DNA of 61,898 nucleotides from Actinomycetes bacterium (lineage in GTDB: Bacteria; Actinomycetota; Acidimicrobiia; Acidimicrobiales; RAAP-2): contig JAJYVS010000015.1 in the NCBI GenBank assembly GCA_021791895.1, positions 1 through 61,898 on the forward strand, in the 5' to 3' direction. The translations under genes were made by a program, and so were the position numbers. This document shows positions 1 through 8,171 of this stretch, piece by piece. Each line of letters begins with the position of its first letter. Within the stretch, counting starts at the first letter, position 1. The notes under the pieces are model-generated. The model made no database searches, was not told the DNA's origin, and saw only the letters and a list, made by a program, of their open reading frames with translations.

Positions 1-82
1 ACTTGCCCGTCTCCCGGACGATCCTGACGGCACCGTCTCGGAAGTCCGGGTCATATCTCCGGCGCTTCTCCTTCTCTGGCAT
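1..82 (-). CDS. IS3/IS911-type transposase OrfA, N-terminal fragment (cut by window edge)
   Basis: Reading leftward from an ATG at base 82, the first 27 residues are very basic and contain the motif RRRYDPDFRDGAV followed by RIVRETGK. This is the start of the HTH_Tnp_1 domain of IS3-family OrfA proteins, which bind the element's terminal repeats. An AAGGAG ribosome binding site lies five bases upstream. The rest of the gene is outside the window, so I cannot say whether the element is intact. I could not find a convincing terminal inverted repeat in bases 83-330, so the edge of the element is undefined. Confidence 0.7.
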   Translation of the reverse strand, partial: MPEKEKRRRYDPDFRDGAVRIVRETGK

Positions 83-330
83 CGCGTCTCCTTATCGCGA
101 TGCCTCCACGGAAAGGGGGGATGCCCAGGGCTAAACAGTCCACCGGATCGTGCGGGGAGTGGACCTCGATGTTCTGTCGAAGGGCCAGCACAACGACCAT
201 CCTCCACCAATCGGCGTGGCAATCGGCGGAATCGGTGGGCCGTTGCCCGCAAGCCTGCTGTCGCCGATTCCGCGGAGTAGTGACGGACCGCCCCAACGCG
301 TGGCACGTCGGCGACCCGATTGAGTCATGC

Positions 331-2139
331 TCACGAGGTCCTCGAAAACCCGTCCGCACTCCAGGTTTCGCTGCCGACTCCGTGGTGGACGAAAAAGAGC
401 CCCGTTGGGTCGTAGCGGTCCTTAATTCGCTTCAGCCGAGCGTAGTGATCACCCCAGAACGCGATCTGCCAGTCGGACTGGAAGTAGTCGGTCTCCGACA
501 GGTACGAAGCAGGCAATTGGGAAAGGCTGTTGAGAGGTGCCATGGCGATGTGGAGGAGTTGCGCCTGCTGGTGTGCAGCAGCGAGGTCGGGTTCGTGACC
601 GGCGACTCCGGGATAGGCGGGCGGTCCGTTCGCACCAGCGATTGCCAGTGCAAAGGCATCGAGAACAGCTGGATTCATCGCCGTGTCCTTGGTGCGGGTT
701 ATGGCCTCGGCCTCGGCACCGGCAATGCCCTTGTTACAGTGCAGGGTCACTGGCCAGGTCTGAGCCGCCAGCGTCAGTGCGTCACACAGCTTCTGCAGGT
801 GCGCTGGTTCGAGAAGGTCCTTCGATAACCAGGTCGACGCGTAGGCGTAGAGCACCTGGCCGACTTGGCCGGCGTCGCTGGACCACCAGAAGTCCGACTT
901 GGACGCCCCGGGGCGGTCGTCGATGTCGATGGTCCCTGGAACCCCGACCAGGAACGCCGCATTCCAGAAGTCCTTGGCGGGAAGCGCGAGCACGACCGGC
1001 TTTGGTGCTGTGTACTCGTTTGGCCGGGCGCTGACCCAGTCGAAGAAGGGTGCCCATGTCTGCTCCGCCTGGGTCTGGTTAAGACCCTGGAACAACATGT
1101 TGACCGAAATACGCGGTCCGGGCCCAAAGGTGATCTGCTCTCCCCAGTGAGGATTGAACAGACTCGTTCGGTAGAACGACATGAGCTGGGTCACGAGAGC
1201 CGAGTAGGCAGAGTTGGATGAGGCCGAGACAGTCGTCTGCACCTTGCCGAAATAGGCGGGCAGGTCGTGGGTGCGCAATGTTAACTGTGTGGCCACTCCG
1301 AAGGTTCCCCCGCCACCGCCCTTCAGCGCCCAGAAGAGGTCGGGATTCTTGAACGGGTTCGCAGTTCGTACAACCCCGTCGGCGGTAACAACTTCCGCTT
1401 CCAACAGATTGGCCGCACCGGTGCCGAATCCCTTGGAGAAGCTCCCGAAGCCACCGCCAAGAACGAGGCCAGCGACACCGACGGTCGTGCAGCCTCCACC
1501 CTGCACGTAGCGGCCCGCGTTGGTGGTAACCGCTTCGTAGGCGTCCATCCACAGGGCGCCTGTGCCCACGGTGACCGCGGGTACGGGGCTCACCCGGCCG
1601 TGACCACCGCTGGGCACGAAGCTATCGTGCAGTTCCACCGAACGCATCGGCCTGGTCCAGATGAGCAGTGAATCCGGCGCGTTCGACCCGCCGAGGTAGC
1701 TGTGGCCGCCACCCTTCACAACCAGACGCAGCCGGTGATCTCGCGCAAACGTCACAGCGGCGGCGACGTCAGCGCTGTCCTGTGCTGCGACGGCGTAGGT
1801 GCTGGCCTCCGAGGTCCAAGCTCCCGGCCAGGTCAGCGTTTGCGTCAAGGCGACGCTGTCGCTGATGAAGTATGGATTGCGCAAGCTCTCCAAGAGGTCG
1901 TCGCATGTGCTTGTGTCTGCCGCAGAGACGCACCCCGCGAACGGCGGCTTTACCGTAAGGAGGCGACCCCCTACTGCTCGGTTCAAGGACGCCCAGTCTT
2001 CGTTGCTGGGCCATCCCCGTTCCCCCGGTCGCACTCGTCGGAAGGGTCCCGTAGCACCCGCGGATACCTCGGAGAGCCATGGCAGCCAGGACAACACCGG
2101 TACGGCGCTCAGGATCTTCAGCACTTCGCGTCTGCGCAT
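331..2139 (-). CDS. Tat-exported FAD-linked oxidase (PCMH-type FAD domain plus BBE domain)
   Basis: 602 residues. The N-terminus has a twin-arginine signal (RRREVLKIL followed by a hydrophobic stretch), so the enzyme should be exported folded with its flavin. Residues about 110-290 form a PCMH FAD-binding domain with KGGGHSYLGGS (His146) and GGGCTTVGVAG (Cys217). In the berberine-bridge/GOOX family these are the two residues that bind FAD covalently, so a bicovalent flavin is expected. The C-terminus (about 540-590) is a BBE domain with the usual RLKRIKDRYDPTGLF pattern. Members oxidise sugars, alkaloids or polyketides with O2; the substrate here is unknown. A GGAGG site nine bases before the ATG supports the start. 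The next gene upstream on the same strand is a secreted protein of unknown function, 125 bases away. Confidence 0.85.
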   Translation of the reverse strand: MRRREVLKILSAVPVLSWLPWLSEVSAGATGPFRRVRPGERGWPSNEDWASLNRAVGGRLLTVKPPFAGCVSAADTSTCDDLLESLRNPYFISDSVALTQTLTWPGAWTSEASTYAVAAQDSADVAAAVTFARDHRLRLVVKGGGHSYLGGSNAPDSLLIWTRPMRSVELHDSFVPSGGHGRVSPVPAVTVGTGALWMDAYEAVTTNAGRYVQGGGCTTVGVAGLVLGGGFGSFSKGFGTGAANLLEAEVVTADGVVRTANPFKNPDLFWALKGGGGGTFGVATQLTLRTHDLPAYFGKVQTTVSASSNSAYSALVTQLMSFYRTSLFNPHWGEQITFGPGPRISVNMLFQGLNQTQAEQTWAPFFDWVSARPNEYTAPKPVVLALPAKDFWNAAFLVGVPGTIDIDDRPGASKSDFWWSSDAGQVGQVLYAYASTWLSKDLLEPAHLQKLCDALTLAAQTWPVTLHCNKGIAGAEAEAITRTKDTAMNPAVLDAFALAIAGANGPPAYPGVAGHEPDLAAAHQQAQLLHIAMAPLNSLSQLPASYLSETDYFQSDWQIAFWGDHYARLKRIKDRYDPTGLFFVHHGVGSETWSADGFSRTS

Positions 2140-2264
2140 CTCCCTATTCCTCCCAACTCACCGGGTGGTTGTCACCCGACGTGTAAGACGGCCAATTGAC
2201 AATGCCCGATCCCATGCTGACCTTGAACACGGCAAGAAGGTGTCGGCTATACGCAGTGACATGT

Positions 2265-3617
2265 TCACTGTCGAGACGAGAGGCAGGAGCCGGGTCCGTT
2301 GACAATCAGCACACGTAACGAGCAGAAGACGGCGCGAGGGTAGTAAGGCCCCATTACAACGGCGGCCGACGTCGGAACGTTGTCTGGTGGGACCCTTTGC
2401 ACCGCTTGCGCGAAGTCTTGGTTGGGCAGCATGTTCCGAAGATTGATCTTGTAGGCCTGATCCGGCTTGCTTTGTGAAAGCGGAATGAACGTGACGTTCG
2501 GCACGCGCTCGATCTGGCTCCGCTGCGATTCCCGGCCAACTACAACGGTGTAATCGCCTAGCTTGTCCACTGCAATCTGGTTGTCGTCGCGGCAGCCGTA
2601 GTCGGGCCTTCCACGAACGAGCCGGTTCACGACGACGGGTTGGGGGGCCGCGAGGAGATCGTTACAAAAGGACCAATACCGAAGCTCGATCCCACGGGCT
2701 GGCCAAGGAGCGGGTCCGGACCCGCTCGGTGTCGTCGGCGCCTTGCCGTGGATGACCAGGACATCAGCTTGGTTCGCGGGAGGTACATATGAGGCGTAGA
2801 GATATCGACTGTCAGTGTTGGGAGTACTCCCGAGCGCAGCGGCACCCAAGACGAAGGGAACAATCTCGCCTGGTTGGATGGGCGGTGGCGCGCTCGGGCG
2901 TGCTGGCTTGGCGGCTGCGGGGCTGAGCCCTAAGTCTTGCCGAACCTGTGCAGCTTCACTCTGCATAGCAGCCATGCCTTTGCACGCCGCGAGATGGGTG
3001 TTGGAGCCGCCTTCGTTCATCGTGACCTTTGGAACCGCGACCCGCCCTGGATCGTCGGACGCAGGCGCATAGACCCGGTAAAAGAGCAACCCAGAAGTAC
3101 CTGGCGCCGTTCCCTCTGGTGCCAGCGGCAAAGCATTGCGAGAATCCGCCCGTGGGTCCGACGTCAGACTTATGGCGTAGAAGTTCCGCGCAGAAGTCCG
3201 GCGTCGCCATGGATTGACCTCACCGCGTGCAGACTTGATCTGAAAATCCGTCAAGGTGGAACTCACGCCATTGGTCACGAAGGGTGCTCCCTGTGAGTCG
3301 TAGACGGAAACCGACATGTAGCGGCTTTGGGGAAACCGACCCGTAAGCGTGATCCGCAGACTCGGTTCGAAAGTGATCGCCATGATCCAATAGTCGGAGT
3401 TGGTGTCTGGGTTGTGGATGTTCAGCGACGGGTCGCTCGCCAAGGTGCGCGCATTGACTGCGATCGGCCACGCGCAGGCGACGACGCCGGGTCCCCGCCC
3501 AGACTCGCCGGCGAGGAGGATCCGACTAGGAGCAGTTCCGGATTGACCAACGGCCACGCCGATGGCAGTGACGAGCACGAGACAGGCGACGATCGCCGAT
3601 TTGATCCGTCCGACCAC
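2265..3617 (-). CDS. Secreted protein of unknown function
   Basis: About 450 residues. The frame is open much further upstream, but that part lies antisense inside neighbouring genes. I place the start at a GTG (base 3617) preceded by an AGGAGAGAG-type ribosome binding site. The first 25 residues then form a signal peptide (IKSAIVACLVLVTAIGVAVG). The mature part contains the segments DYWIMAITFEPSLRITLTG and RYMSVSVYDSQG, which suggest a beta-rich extracellular domain, and a Pro/Ala linker near the middle. I do not recognise a catalytic motif or assign a family. It lies between the ABC exporter operon and the flavin oxidase, all on the minus strand, so it could be co-transcribed with either. 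Confidence 0.65.
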   Translation of the reverse strand: MVGRIKSAIVACLVLVTAIGVAVGQSGTAPSRILLAGESGRGPGVVACAWPIAVNARTLASDPSLNIHNPDTNSDYWIMAITFEPSLRITLTGRFPQSRYMSVSVYDSQGAPFVTNGVSSTLTDFQIKSARGEVNPWRRRTSARNFYAISLTSDPRADSRNALPLAPEGTAPGTSGLLFYRVYAPASDDPGRVAVPKVTMNEGGSNTHLAACKGMAAMQSEAAQVRQDLGLSPAAAKPARPSAPPPIQPGEIVPFVLGAAALGSTPNTDSRYLYASYVPPANQADVLVIHGKAPTTPSGSGPAPWPARGIELRYWSFCNDLLAAPQPVVVNRLVRGRPDYGCRDDNQIAVDKLGDYTVVVGRESQRSQIERVPNVTFIPLSQSKPDQAYKINLRNMLPNQDFAQAVQRVPPDNVPTSAAVVMGPYYPRAVFCSLRVLIVNGPGSCLSSRQ

Positions 3618-3721
3618 GGGCCCTCTCTCTCCTAGGTCTACCGAGTGCACCCATGAACCGGCACGATTTGATAATTCCTTCAGAGATGCGGGGCCGCGAC
3701 TCGGAGTTCTTTGCTGCGTAG

Positions 3722-4603
3722 TCACTTGCGGGATCCATCGACTCGGTCTTTTGTGGAGGCCTGGCGATGTGGTTCCCATCGGAAGAACACCACGGCGCCG
3801 AGGATTCCGCCGATTGCCCATGATGCGAGCACCACGATGTCGCGTATTGGGATGGATCCGTCGCCGGGCGTGTGCCACACGACTCTCGTCATCGAATCGA
3901 CGAGGGGCCGTACCGGAAGGTAGCTCACGACAGTTGATAGCCATCCTGGCTCGGTGATGGAGAAGAGCACGCCCGAGACGATCACGAGGGGGAAGTAGAT
4001 GAGCATGAGGGTCGGGAGAGCGGCCTCGACGCTCGGAATTACACTCGTGAGCGCGGTGACGGTCCCGGCGAAAGCGAGGGCACCGAGGAAGCAAACTGTG
4101 ACCAGAGCCAACGTCCCCACGCCAGTGAGATAGACGTGTTGACTGTCGCCGAAGTGGCGCCCGTAGATGAGGAGGGCGGCAATCACTGTCGCCGTACCGG
4201 CGAGGACAGCAACGACTGCGCTGGCAAGGATGCTGCCGACGAAGTAGCACCACCTGGGAAGCGGCGTCGCCCGCCAACGCTTGAGGACCCCGGACTCTCT
4301 GGCGGCGACCAAGCGCAATCCATAGGTGTTCCAGGCGGTCATAGTGAGTCCGAACACGGCGTAGCCGGAAACGTCGGGGTGGCCGGACTTTCCCTTCGAG
4401 GCGACGAGCAAGATGATGGGAAGCCCGACTCCTATGACGAGACCGCGGGCGTTCGACAGCAGCAGTCGCGCCTGATACCGGATCTGTGCAGCGAGGAGCT
4501 GGACGTCAGTGCGCACTGCGCCAGGCCGCGCCGGCGCCGATGTTTCTGTGTCGCAGCCCGCGTGGGACACTAGCGATTTGGCCGGGACAAGGGCGTTGAT
4601 CAT
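3722..4603 (-). CDS. ABC-2 type multidrug exporter, permease subunit (DrrB-like)
   Basis: 293 residues from an ATG at base 4603. That ATG overlaps the stop codon of the ATPase gene (ATGA), which fixes the start and implies translational coupling. The protein has a short cytoplasmic N-terminus, then six predicted membrane segments typical of ABC-2 permeases (for example GLVIGVGLPIILLVAS and LPTLMLIYFPLVIVSGVLF). In DrrAB-like systems two permease subunits and two ATPases export drugs or lipids. Context: last gene of a three-gene operon (small membrane protein, ATPase, permease) divergent from a histidine kinase and response regulator, an arrangement typical of drug-inducible exporters. Substrate not deducible. 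Confidence 0.85.
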   Translation of the reverse strand: MINALVPAKSLVSHAGCDTETSAPARPGAVRTDVQLLAAQIRYQARLLLSNARGLVIGVGLPIILLVASKGKSGHPDVSGYAVFGLTMTAWNTYGLRLVAARESGVLKRWRATPLPRWCYFVGSILASAVVAVLAGTATVIAALLIYGRHFGDSQHVYLTGVGTLALVTVCFLGALAFAGTVTALTSVIPSVEAALPTLMLIYFPLVIVSGVLFSITEPGWLSTVVSYLPVRPLVDSMTRVVWHTPGDGSIPIRDIVVLASWAIGGILGAVVFFRWEPHRQASTKDRVDGSRK

Positions 4604-5523
4604 TGTGATTCGATCTCCGGCTTGAGAGATTCTCCGATGGCGGTCAGGTAGGCTTCTTCGAGGCTTGGCGCGCCAACCTCGAGGTCTTTGAGGTCGAGGT
4701 TGGCTTGGTCGGCCCACGCGACGAGAGCTCTCAGATGATGGGTGAGATTGCTGTCGCGGATGATGACTGCACGCTCTCGCTGATCGAGGTAAGGGGCGAG
4801 GTCGGGTGGCACGTCGGGCGCGCAAAGTTGGGTGGGAAGCGGGTAGCGGATCGTCGAAGGTCCACCCATGGACCGAAGCGCGGTCGGAGTGGTGTCGGCG
4901 ACGATCCGTCCGCCGGCAAGCACGATGATGCGCTCGGCGAGGTAGTCGGCCTCGTCGATGTAATGGGTCGTGAGGACGACCGTCGTTCCCCCCGTGACGA
5001 GGTGCTCGACGACTGCCCACGTGCGTCGGCGCGCCTCGGGGTCGAGACCCGTCGTCGGCTCGTCGAGGAAGAGTACGTCTGGACGTCCGATCATGCCGAG
5101 TGCAAGGTCAACCCGGCGGCGTTGGCCGCCCGAAAGAGCGCCGACTTTGGTGAGTGCGTCCGACGCCAGGTCGACCATGGCGAGTGCATCGGCGACCCGG
5201 TACGGAGTCTGATAGAGCTGAGCGAACAGGGCCAGGCTGTCTCGAACGGTGAGTTCGGGGGCGAGACTGGTGGATTGGAGAACCAACCCGACGCGGGAAC
5301 GGAACTCGCGCCCACCCCGGCGAGGGTCCGTCCCGAGGACTCGGACGGTACCCCCGCTCGGAGGGAGAAACCCTTCGAGCATCTCGAGGATGGTGGTCTT
5401 GCCGGCACCGTTGGGTCCGAGGAGGGCGACGAGCTGGCCCGGCGGCACCTCGAAGCTCACTTCGTCGACGGCCGTGAACGTGCCGTAGCGCCGGGTGACC
5501 CCACACGCTTCGATGGCGTTCAT
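4600..5523 (-). CDS. ABC-2 type exporter, ATP-binding subunit (DrrA-like)
   Basis: 307 residues from an ATG at 5523 that overlaps the TGA of the upstream small membrane protein (ATGA). I prefer this to an in-frame GTG at 5565, which lacks a ribosome binding site. All nucleotide-binding motifs are present: Walker A GPNGAGKT (about 36-43), signature LSGGQ (130-134), Walker B VLFLDEPTTGLD (150-161) and the H-loop histidine in LTTHYIDEAD. The C-terminal extension of about 80 residues is characteristic of the DrrA/CcmA class that pairs with ABC-2 permeases. It should energise the permease encoded immediately downstream. Confidence 0.9.
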   Translation of the reverse strand: MNAIEACGVTRRYGTFTAVDEVSFEVPPGQLVALLGPNGAGKTTILEMLEGFLPPSGGTVRVLGTDPRRGGREFRSRVGLVLQSTSLAPELTVRDSLALFAQLYQTPYRVADALAMVDLASDALTKVGALSGGQRRRVDLALGMIGRPDVLFLDEPTTGLDPEARRRTWAVVEHLVTGGTTVVLTTHYIDEADYLAERIIVLAGGRIVADTTPTALRSMGGPSTIRYPLPTQLCAPDVPPDLAPYLDQRERAVIIRDSNLTHHLRALVAWADQANLDLKDLEVGAPSLEEAYLTAIGESLKPEIESQ

Positions 5524-5756
5524 GGGTTCGAACCGCCGAACGGTGGTCGCAGTCCCTGACCGCACAGCGCGGTGCTTGGCGGCGTGTTGTCGAGGCTCCT
5601 CTGGCGACGGCGCAAGCGGGCTGCCTGCACGACTCCCCAGCCGATGAGGGCAACGCCGACGATCAGGAAGAGTCCGTGGTGGCCAATGGCGCCGTAAAGC
5701 ACGAGGCCGATGCCGGCAATGGTCTTGAGCTGCTTGGAACGGACGAGAAGCGACAT
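5520..5756 (-). CDS. Small two-helix membrane protein at the head of the ABC operon
   Basis: 78 residues. The start ATG at 5756 is preceded by a good AGGGAG site eight bases away. Two hydrophobic segments (about 13-22 and 28-46, including GLFLIVGVALIGWGVV) are followed by a basic RLRRRQR stop-transfer stretch, so it should be a small inner-membrane hairpin with both ends in the cytoplasm. Its stop codon overlaps the ATPase start by four bases, so the two are almost certainly coupled. No known family recognised. It may be a small accessory subunit of the exporter or a sensor partner for the divergent kinase; that is inference from position only. Confidence 0.7.
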   Translation of the reverse strand: MSLLVRSKQLKTIAGIGLVLYGAIGHHGLFLIVGVALIGWGVVQAARLRRRQRSLDNTPPSTALCGQGLRPPFGGSNP

Positions 5757-5890
5757 GGTGATTTGCTCCCTTCGGTTCTGGGTAAACCTCCGGGTCCTAA
5801 GGATGTGCCGACTCCACGACGATCGCATCGGCGCCCGGATGGAATTTTGGGACGGGAGAGTCCTCTGCCTGGGGTTGGAGGAATCCACAT

Positions 5891-5920
5891 CCCGGGTTGG
5901 ATGCGAGCATCCACCCCGGG
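5891..5920. promoter_or_regulatory. Inverted-repeat operator candidate between the exporter and two-component operons
   Basis: Two 14-base arms, CCCGGGTTGGATGC and GCATCCACCCCGGG, match at 13 of 14 positions around a two-base centre. A further copy of the right half-site (ATCCACATCCCGGG) lies just to the left at 5883-5896. A second, perfect 12-base palindrome (GCGGGGCCCCGC) sits at 5934-5945. All are inside the 204-base divergent intergenic region, 40 to 70 bases before the kinase start. The dyad fits a dimeric NarL/LuxR-type regulator, such as the response regulator encoded downstream. Binding is inferred. Confidence 0.5.
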
Positions 5921-5960
5921 ACAGATGCCTGTCGCGGGGCCCCGCCGTAAAGTTCAGGGC

Positions 5961-7154
5961 ATGGATGCGCGCCAAGCGACACCGACTCTGGCCACGCTGC
6001 GCCAAGCCCGCGCCCAACAGAAGAAGGTGCAGCACTGGCTCCGAGCGGGCGCCCCGGCACTCTTGGTGGTGCTCGCGTTTACCACCTTCAAAGCCCATCC
6101 GCTCCCCGGTAGCTCCGGTCGAGGGCTGGTCGTGTCCATCGCGCTCGGAGGATTCATCGTTGGCCTGTTGGGGATCTGGGCGACACTGCGACGCGGAGGC
6201 GTGGCCGAGACGGTCTTCGTCGCGGTTCTGGTGGCCAGCGGTGTCGTGCTCATGTGGGCTCAGCCCGCCGGCCCTGGTTCGATCGGTGTTCTCCTCGGCA
6301 TGCTGGTCGTCGCTCGTCGGCTTCCGGGCCAGGCGGGTGTAGCTCTCTCGGTCATCACGCTCGTCGTGCTAGCCCTCATCGACGGGATTGGTGGTCGCGG
6401 CCCTGGCGTGGCGCTGCTCGGCGTGCTCGGGGGCCTCTTCGGCATGGTCTATTTGTCGAACCGACTGGGAGTTACGAACCAGCAGGCCGAGTGGCTCGTC
6501 GTTGAGCTGGAACGCAGCCGCGCGGCTGAGGCGGAAGCGGCAGGCTTGGCCGAGCGTCAGCGTCTGGCCCGAGAGATGCACGACGTGTTGGCCCACTCGC
6601 TGTCGGGCCTACTGCTGCAACTCGAGGGCGCCCGAATGCTGGCGGAGGACCAACGAGTGGATGGCCGCCTTGCCGACACCATAAAGCGCGCCCACCACCT
6701 GGCCCGCAGCGGCCTCGAAGAGGCCCGACGGGCTATCGGACTGCTCCGCGACGACGACTTACCCAGCCCCGAGCGCCTCGCCGAGCTCACCGCACGTTTC
6801 GAAGCTGATCATGATGTCCCGTGCTACTTCGTCGTCTCAGGCCAGTCACGTCGGCTCGGCTCCGAGACTCGGCTCGCCGTCTACCGAGTCGCCCAAGAGG
6901 CTCTCACCAATATCGCGAAGCATGCCCGACCCGAGCGAGTCGACGTCTGCCTCACCTATCAGGCGGACCGGATCCACCTGAGCGTGGAGGACTCTTCTGT
7001 CACCACGGTCGTGCCGCCATCTCCGGTCGAGCTGGTTGGTCCAGCCGGCTATGGCCTCACCGGTATGCGCGAGCGGGCCGAACTGCTCGGCGGCATGCTC
7101 ACCGCGGTACCCACCTGCCACGGCTTCCGCGTCGAGATGGAAGTTCCGGGATGA
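5961..7154 (+). CDS. Membrane-bound sensor histidine kinase (HisKA_3 / NarL-type partner)
   Basis: 397 residues from the ATG at 5961. The frame is open further left, but that part crosses the divergent promoter region. There are about six hydrophobic segments in residues 28-165 and almost no extracellular loop, as in intramembrane-sensing or DesK/LiaS-like kinases. A linker follows, then the HisKA_3 dimerisation helix with phospho-acceptor His207 in REMHDVLAHSLSG, and a HATPase domain with the N-box AQEALTNIAKHA and G-box YGLTGMRERAELLGG. It should phosphorylate the response regulator whose start overlaps its stop codon (ATGA). The divergent ABC exporter operon suggests it senses an envelope-active compound and controls that exporter. 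Confidence 0.88.
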   Translation: MDARQATPTLATLRQARAQQKKVQHWLRAGAPALLVVLAFTTFKAHPLPGSSGRGLVVSIALGGFIVGLLGIWATLRRGGVAETVFVAVLVASGVVLMWAQPAGPGSIGVLLGMLVVARRLPGQAGVALSVITLVVLALIDGIGGRGPGVALLGVLGGLFGMVYLSNRLGVTNQQAEWLVVELERSRAAEAEAAGLAERQRLAREMHDVLAHSLSGLLLQLEGARMLAEDQRVDGRLADTIKRAHHLARSGLEEARRAIGLLRDDDLPSPERLAELTARFEADHDVPCYFVVSGQSRRLGSETRLAVYRVAQEALTNIAKHARPERVDVCLTYQADRIHLSVEDSSVTTVVPPSPVELVGPAGYGLTGMRERAELLGGMLTAVPTCHGFRVEMEVPG

Positions 7155-7813
7155 TCCCGCCCATTCGCGTCCTCGTCGCGGACGACCAGCGGGTCGTACG
7201 CGACGGGCTGGTCATGGTGCTCGGATTGCTCGATGAAGTCGAGGTCGTCGGCGCCGTCACCGACGGCAACGAGGCGGTCGCGATGGCGATCGAGCTGCAC
7301 CCCGACGTCGTGTTGATGGACCTGCGGATGCCCCGATGCGACGGTATCGAAGCGACTCGGACCCTCCTGGAAAGCGATCCAGACGTCAAGGTGGTCGCCC
7401 TTACAACTTACGCCGATGATCAGTCGGTCCTCGAAGCGCTCCGTGCCGGCGCCAGAGGCTACCTAACTAAGGACGCCGGCGGTCCAGAGATTCGGCAGGC
7501 CCTCTTCCAGGTTCTTGACGGAGGTGCGGCTATCGACCCTGCCGTACAACACCACCTACTCGATGCTCTCTCCACGCATTCCACCCCGTCGCACCCGAAC
7601 CAGAACCCGAAGATGGTCAAGGAACTTACCGCTCGAGAAACCGAGGTGCTCTCGCTAATGGCCCACGGAATGTCCAACACCGAAATCGCAGAACACCTCA
7701 TTGTGAGCGAAGGGACCGTCAAGACTCACATCAATCATCTCTTCGCCAAGATTGGACTGAGGGATAGAGCTCAGGCCGTCGCCTACGCCTACCGCCACGG
7801 GTTGGTCGAATGA
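7151..7813 (+). CDS. NarL/LuxR-family response regulator
   Basis: 220 residues. The receiver domain (1-120) has the acidic pair DD11-12, the phospho-acceptor Asp57 in VVLMDLRMP, the switch Thr in ALTTYADD and the conserved Lys in YLTKDA. A linker of about 30 residues leads to a GerE/LuxR helix-turn-helix (about 150-215) with LTARETEVLSLMAHGMSNTEIA and VSEGTVKTHINHLFAKIGL split across its helices. The ATG overlaps the kinase TGA by four bases, so kinase and regulator are made together. It is the natural candidate to bind the inverted repeat at 5891-5920 and activate the exporter genes. Confidence 0.92.
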   Translation: MIPPIRVLVADDQRVVRDGLVMVLGLLDEVEVVGAVTDGNEAVAMAIELHPDVVLMDLRMPRCDGIEATRTLLESDPDVKVVALTTYADDQSVLEALRAGARGYLTKDAGGPEIRQALFQVLDGGAAIDPAVQHHLLDALSTHSTPSHPNQNPKMVKELTARETEVLSLMAHGMSNTEIAEHLIVSEGTVKTHINHLFAKIGLRDRAQAVAYAYRHGLVE

Positions 7814-8011
7814 CCGTCTCCAATGAGAATTTCCTAACCAACGGTGCGGACGAATGGCCAACCAAGACCCCGGGCTGAACGAGAGAGACCACGCCACCGA
7901 CTCCGAGCACTCAAGGTACAGCTGGGTCGAAGTACGCGACCGAGCCTCCGCTGTCTCGCTCCTATTCGCTCGGTATCGGCGGGCGGCGGCGAGTCTGTAT
8001 TCATGACCACG

Positions 8012-8076
8012 TGTAAACACCGGCCGAAAATGCACGCGCTCCTGAGCTGAGGAACATCGGTCGAAAACGACCGCGC
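8012..8076 (+). repeat. IS21-type left end with two internal repeats
   Basis: A TGTAAAC end at 8012 begins two related 24-base direct repeats, 8016-8039 (AACACCGGCCGAAAATGCAC then GCGC) and 8053-8076 (AACATCGGTCGAAAACGACC then GCGC), which agree at 19 of 24 positions. IS21-family elements carry such multiple terminal repeats as transposase binding sites, with the GGCCGAAAA core, and istA starts shortly inside, as here. The rest of the 358-base gap 7814-8171 shows only an 8-bp hairpin (8112-8130) and no convincing gene. Confidence 0.55.
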
Positions 8077-8171
8077 CTGACCATCCACGATCCCGCCGTC
8101 CCCGGTCCGGAGGCTTCTTCCGAGGAAGCCCAGGCCAGCAGGCAGATCGGGGAAGAAGGGTGCGCACCGAT

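Noticed and set aside
83-330. Terminal inverted repeat of the IS3-like element
   Set aside because: I could not find a convincing repeat or CA/TG end, and the other end is outside the window.
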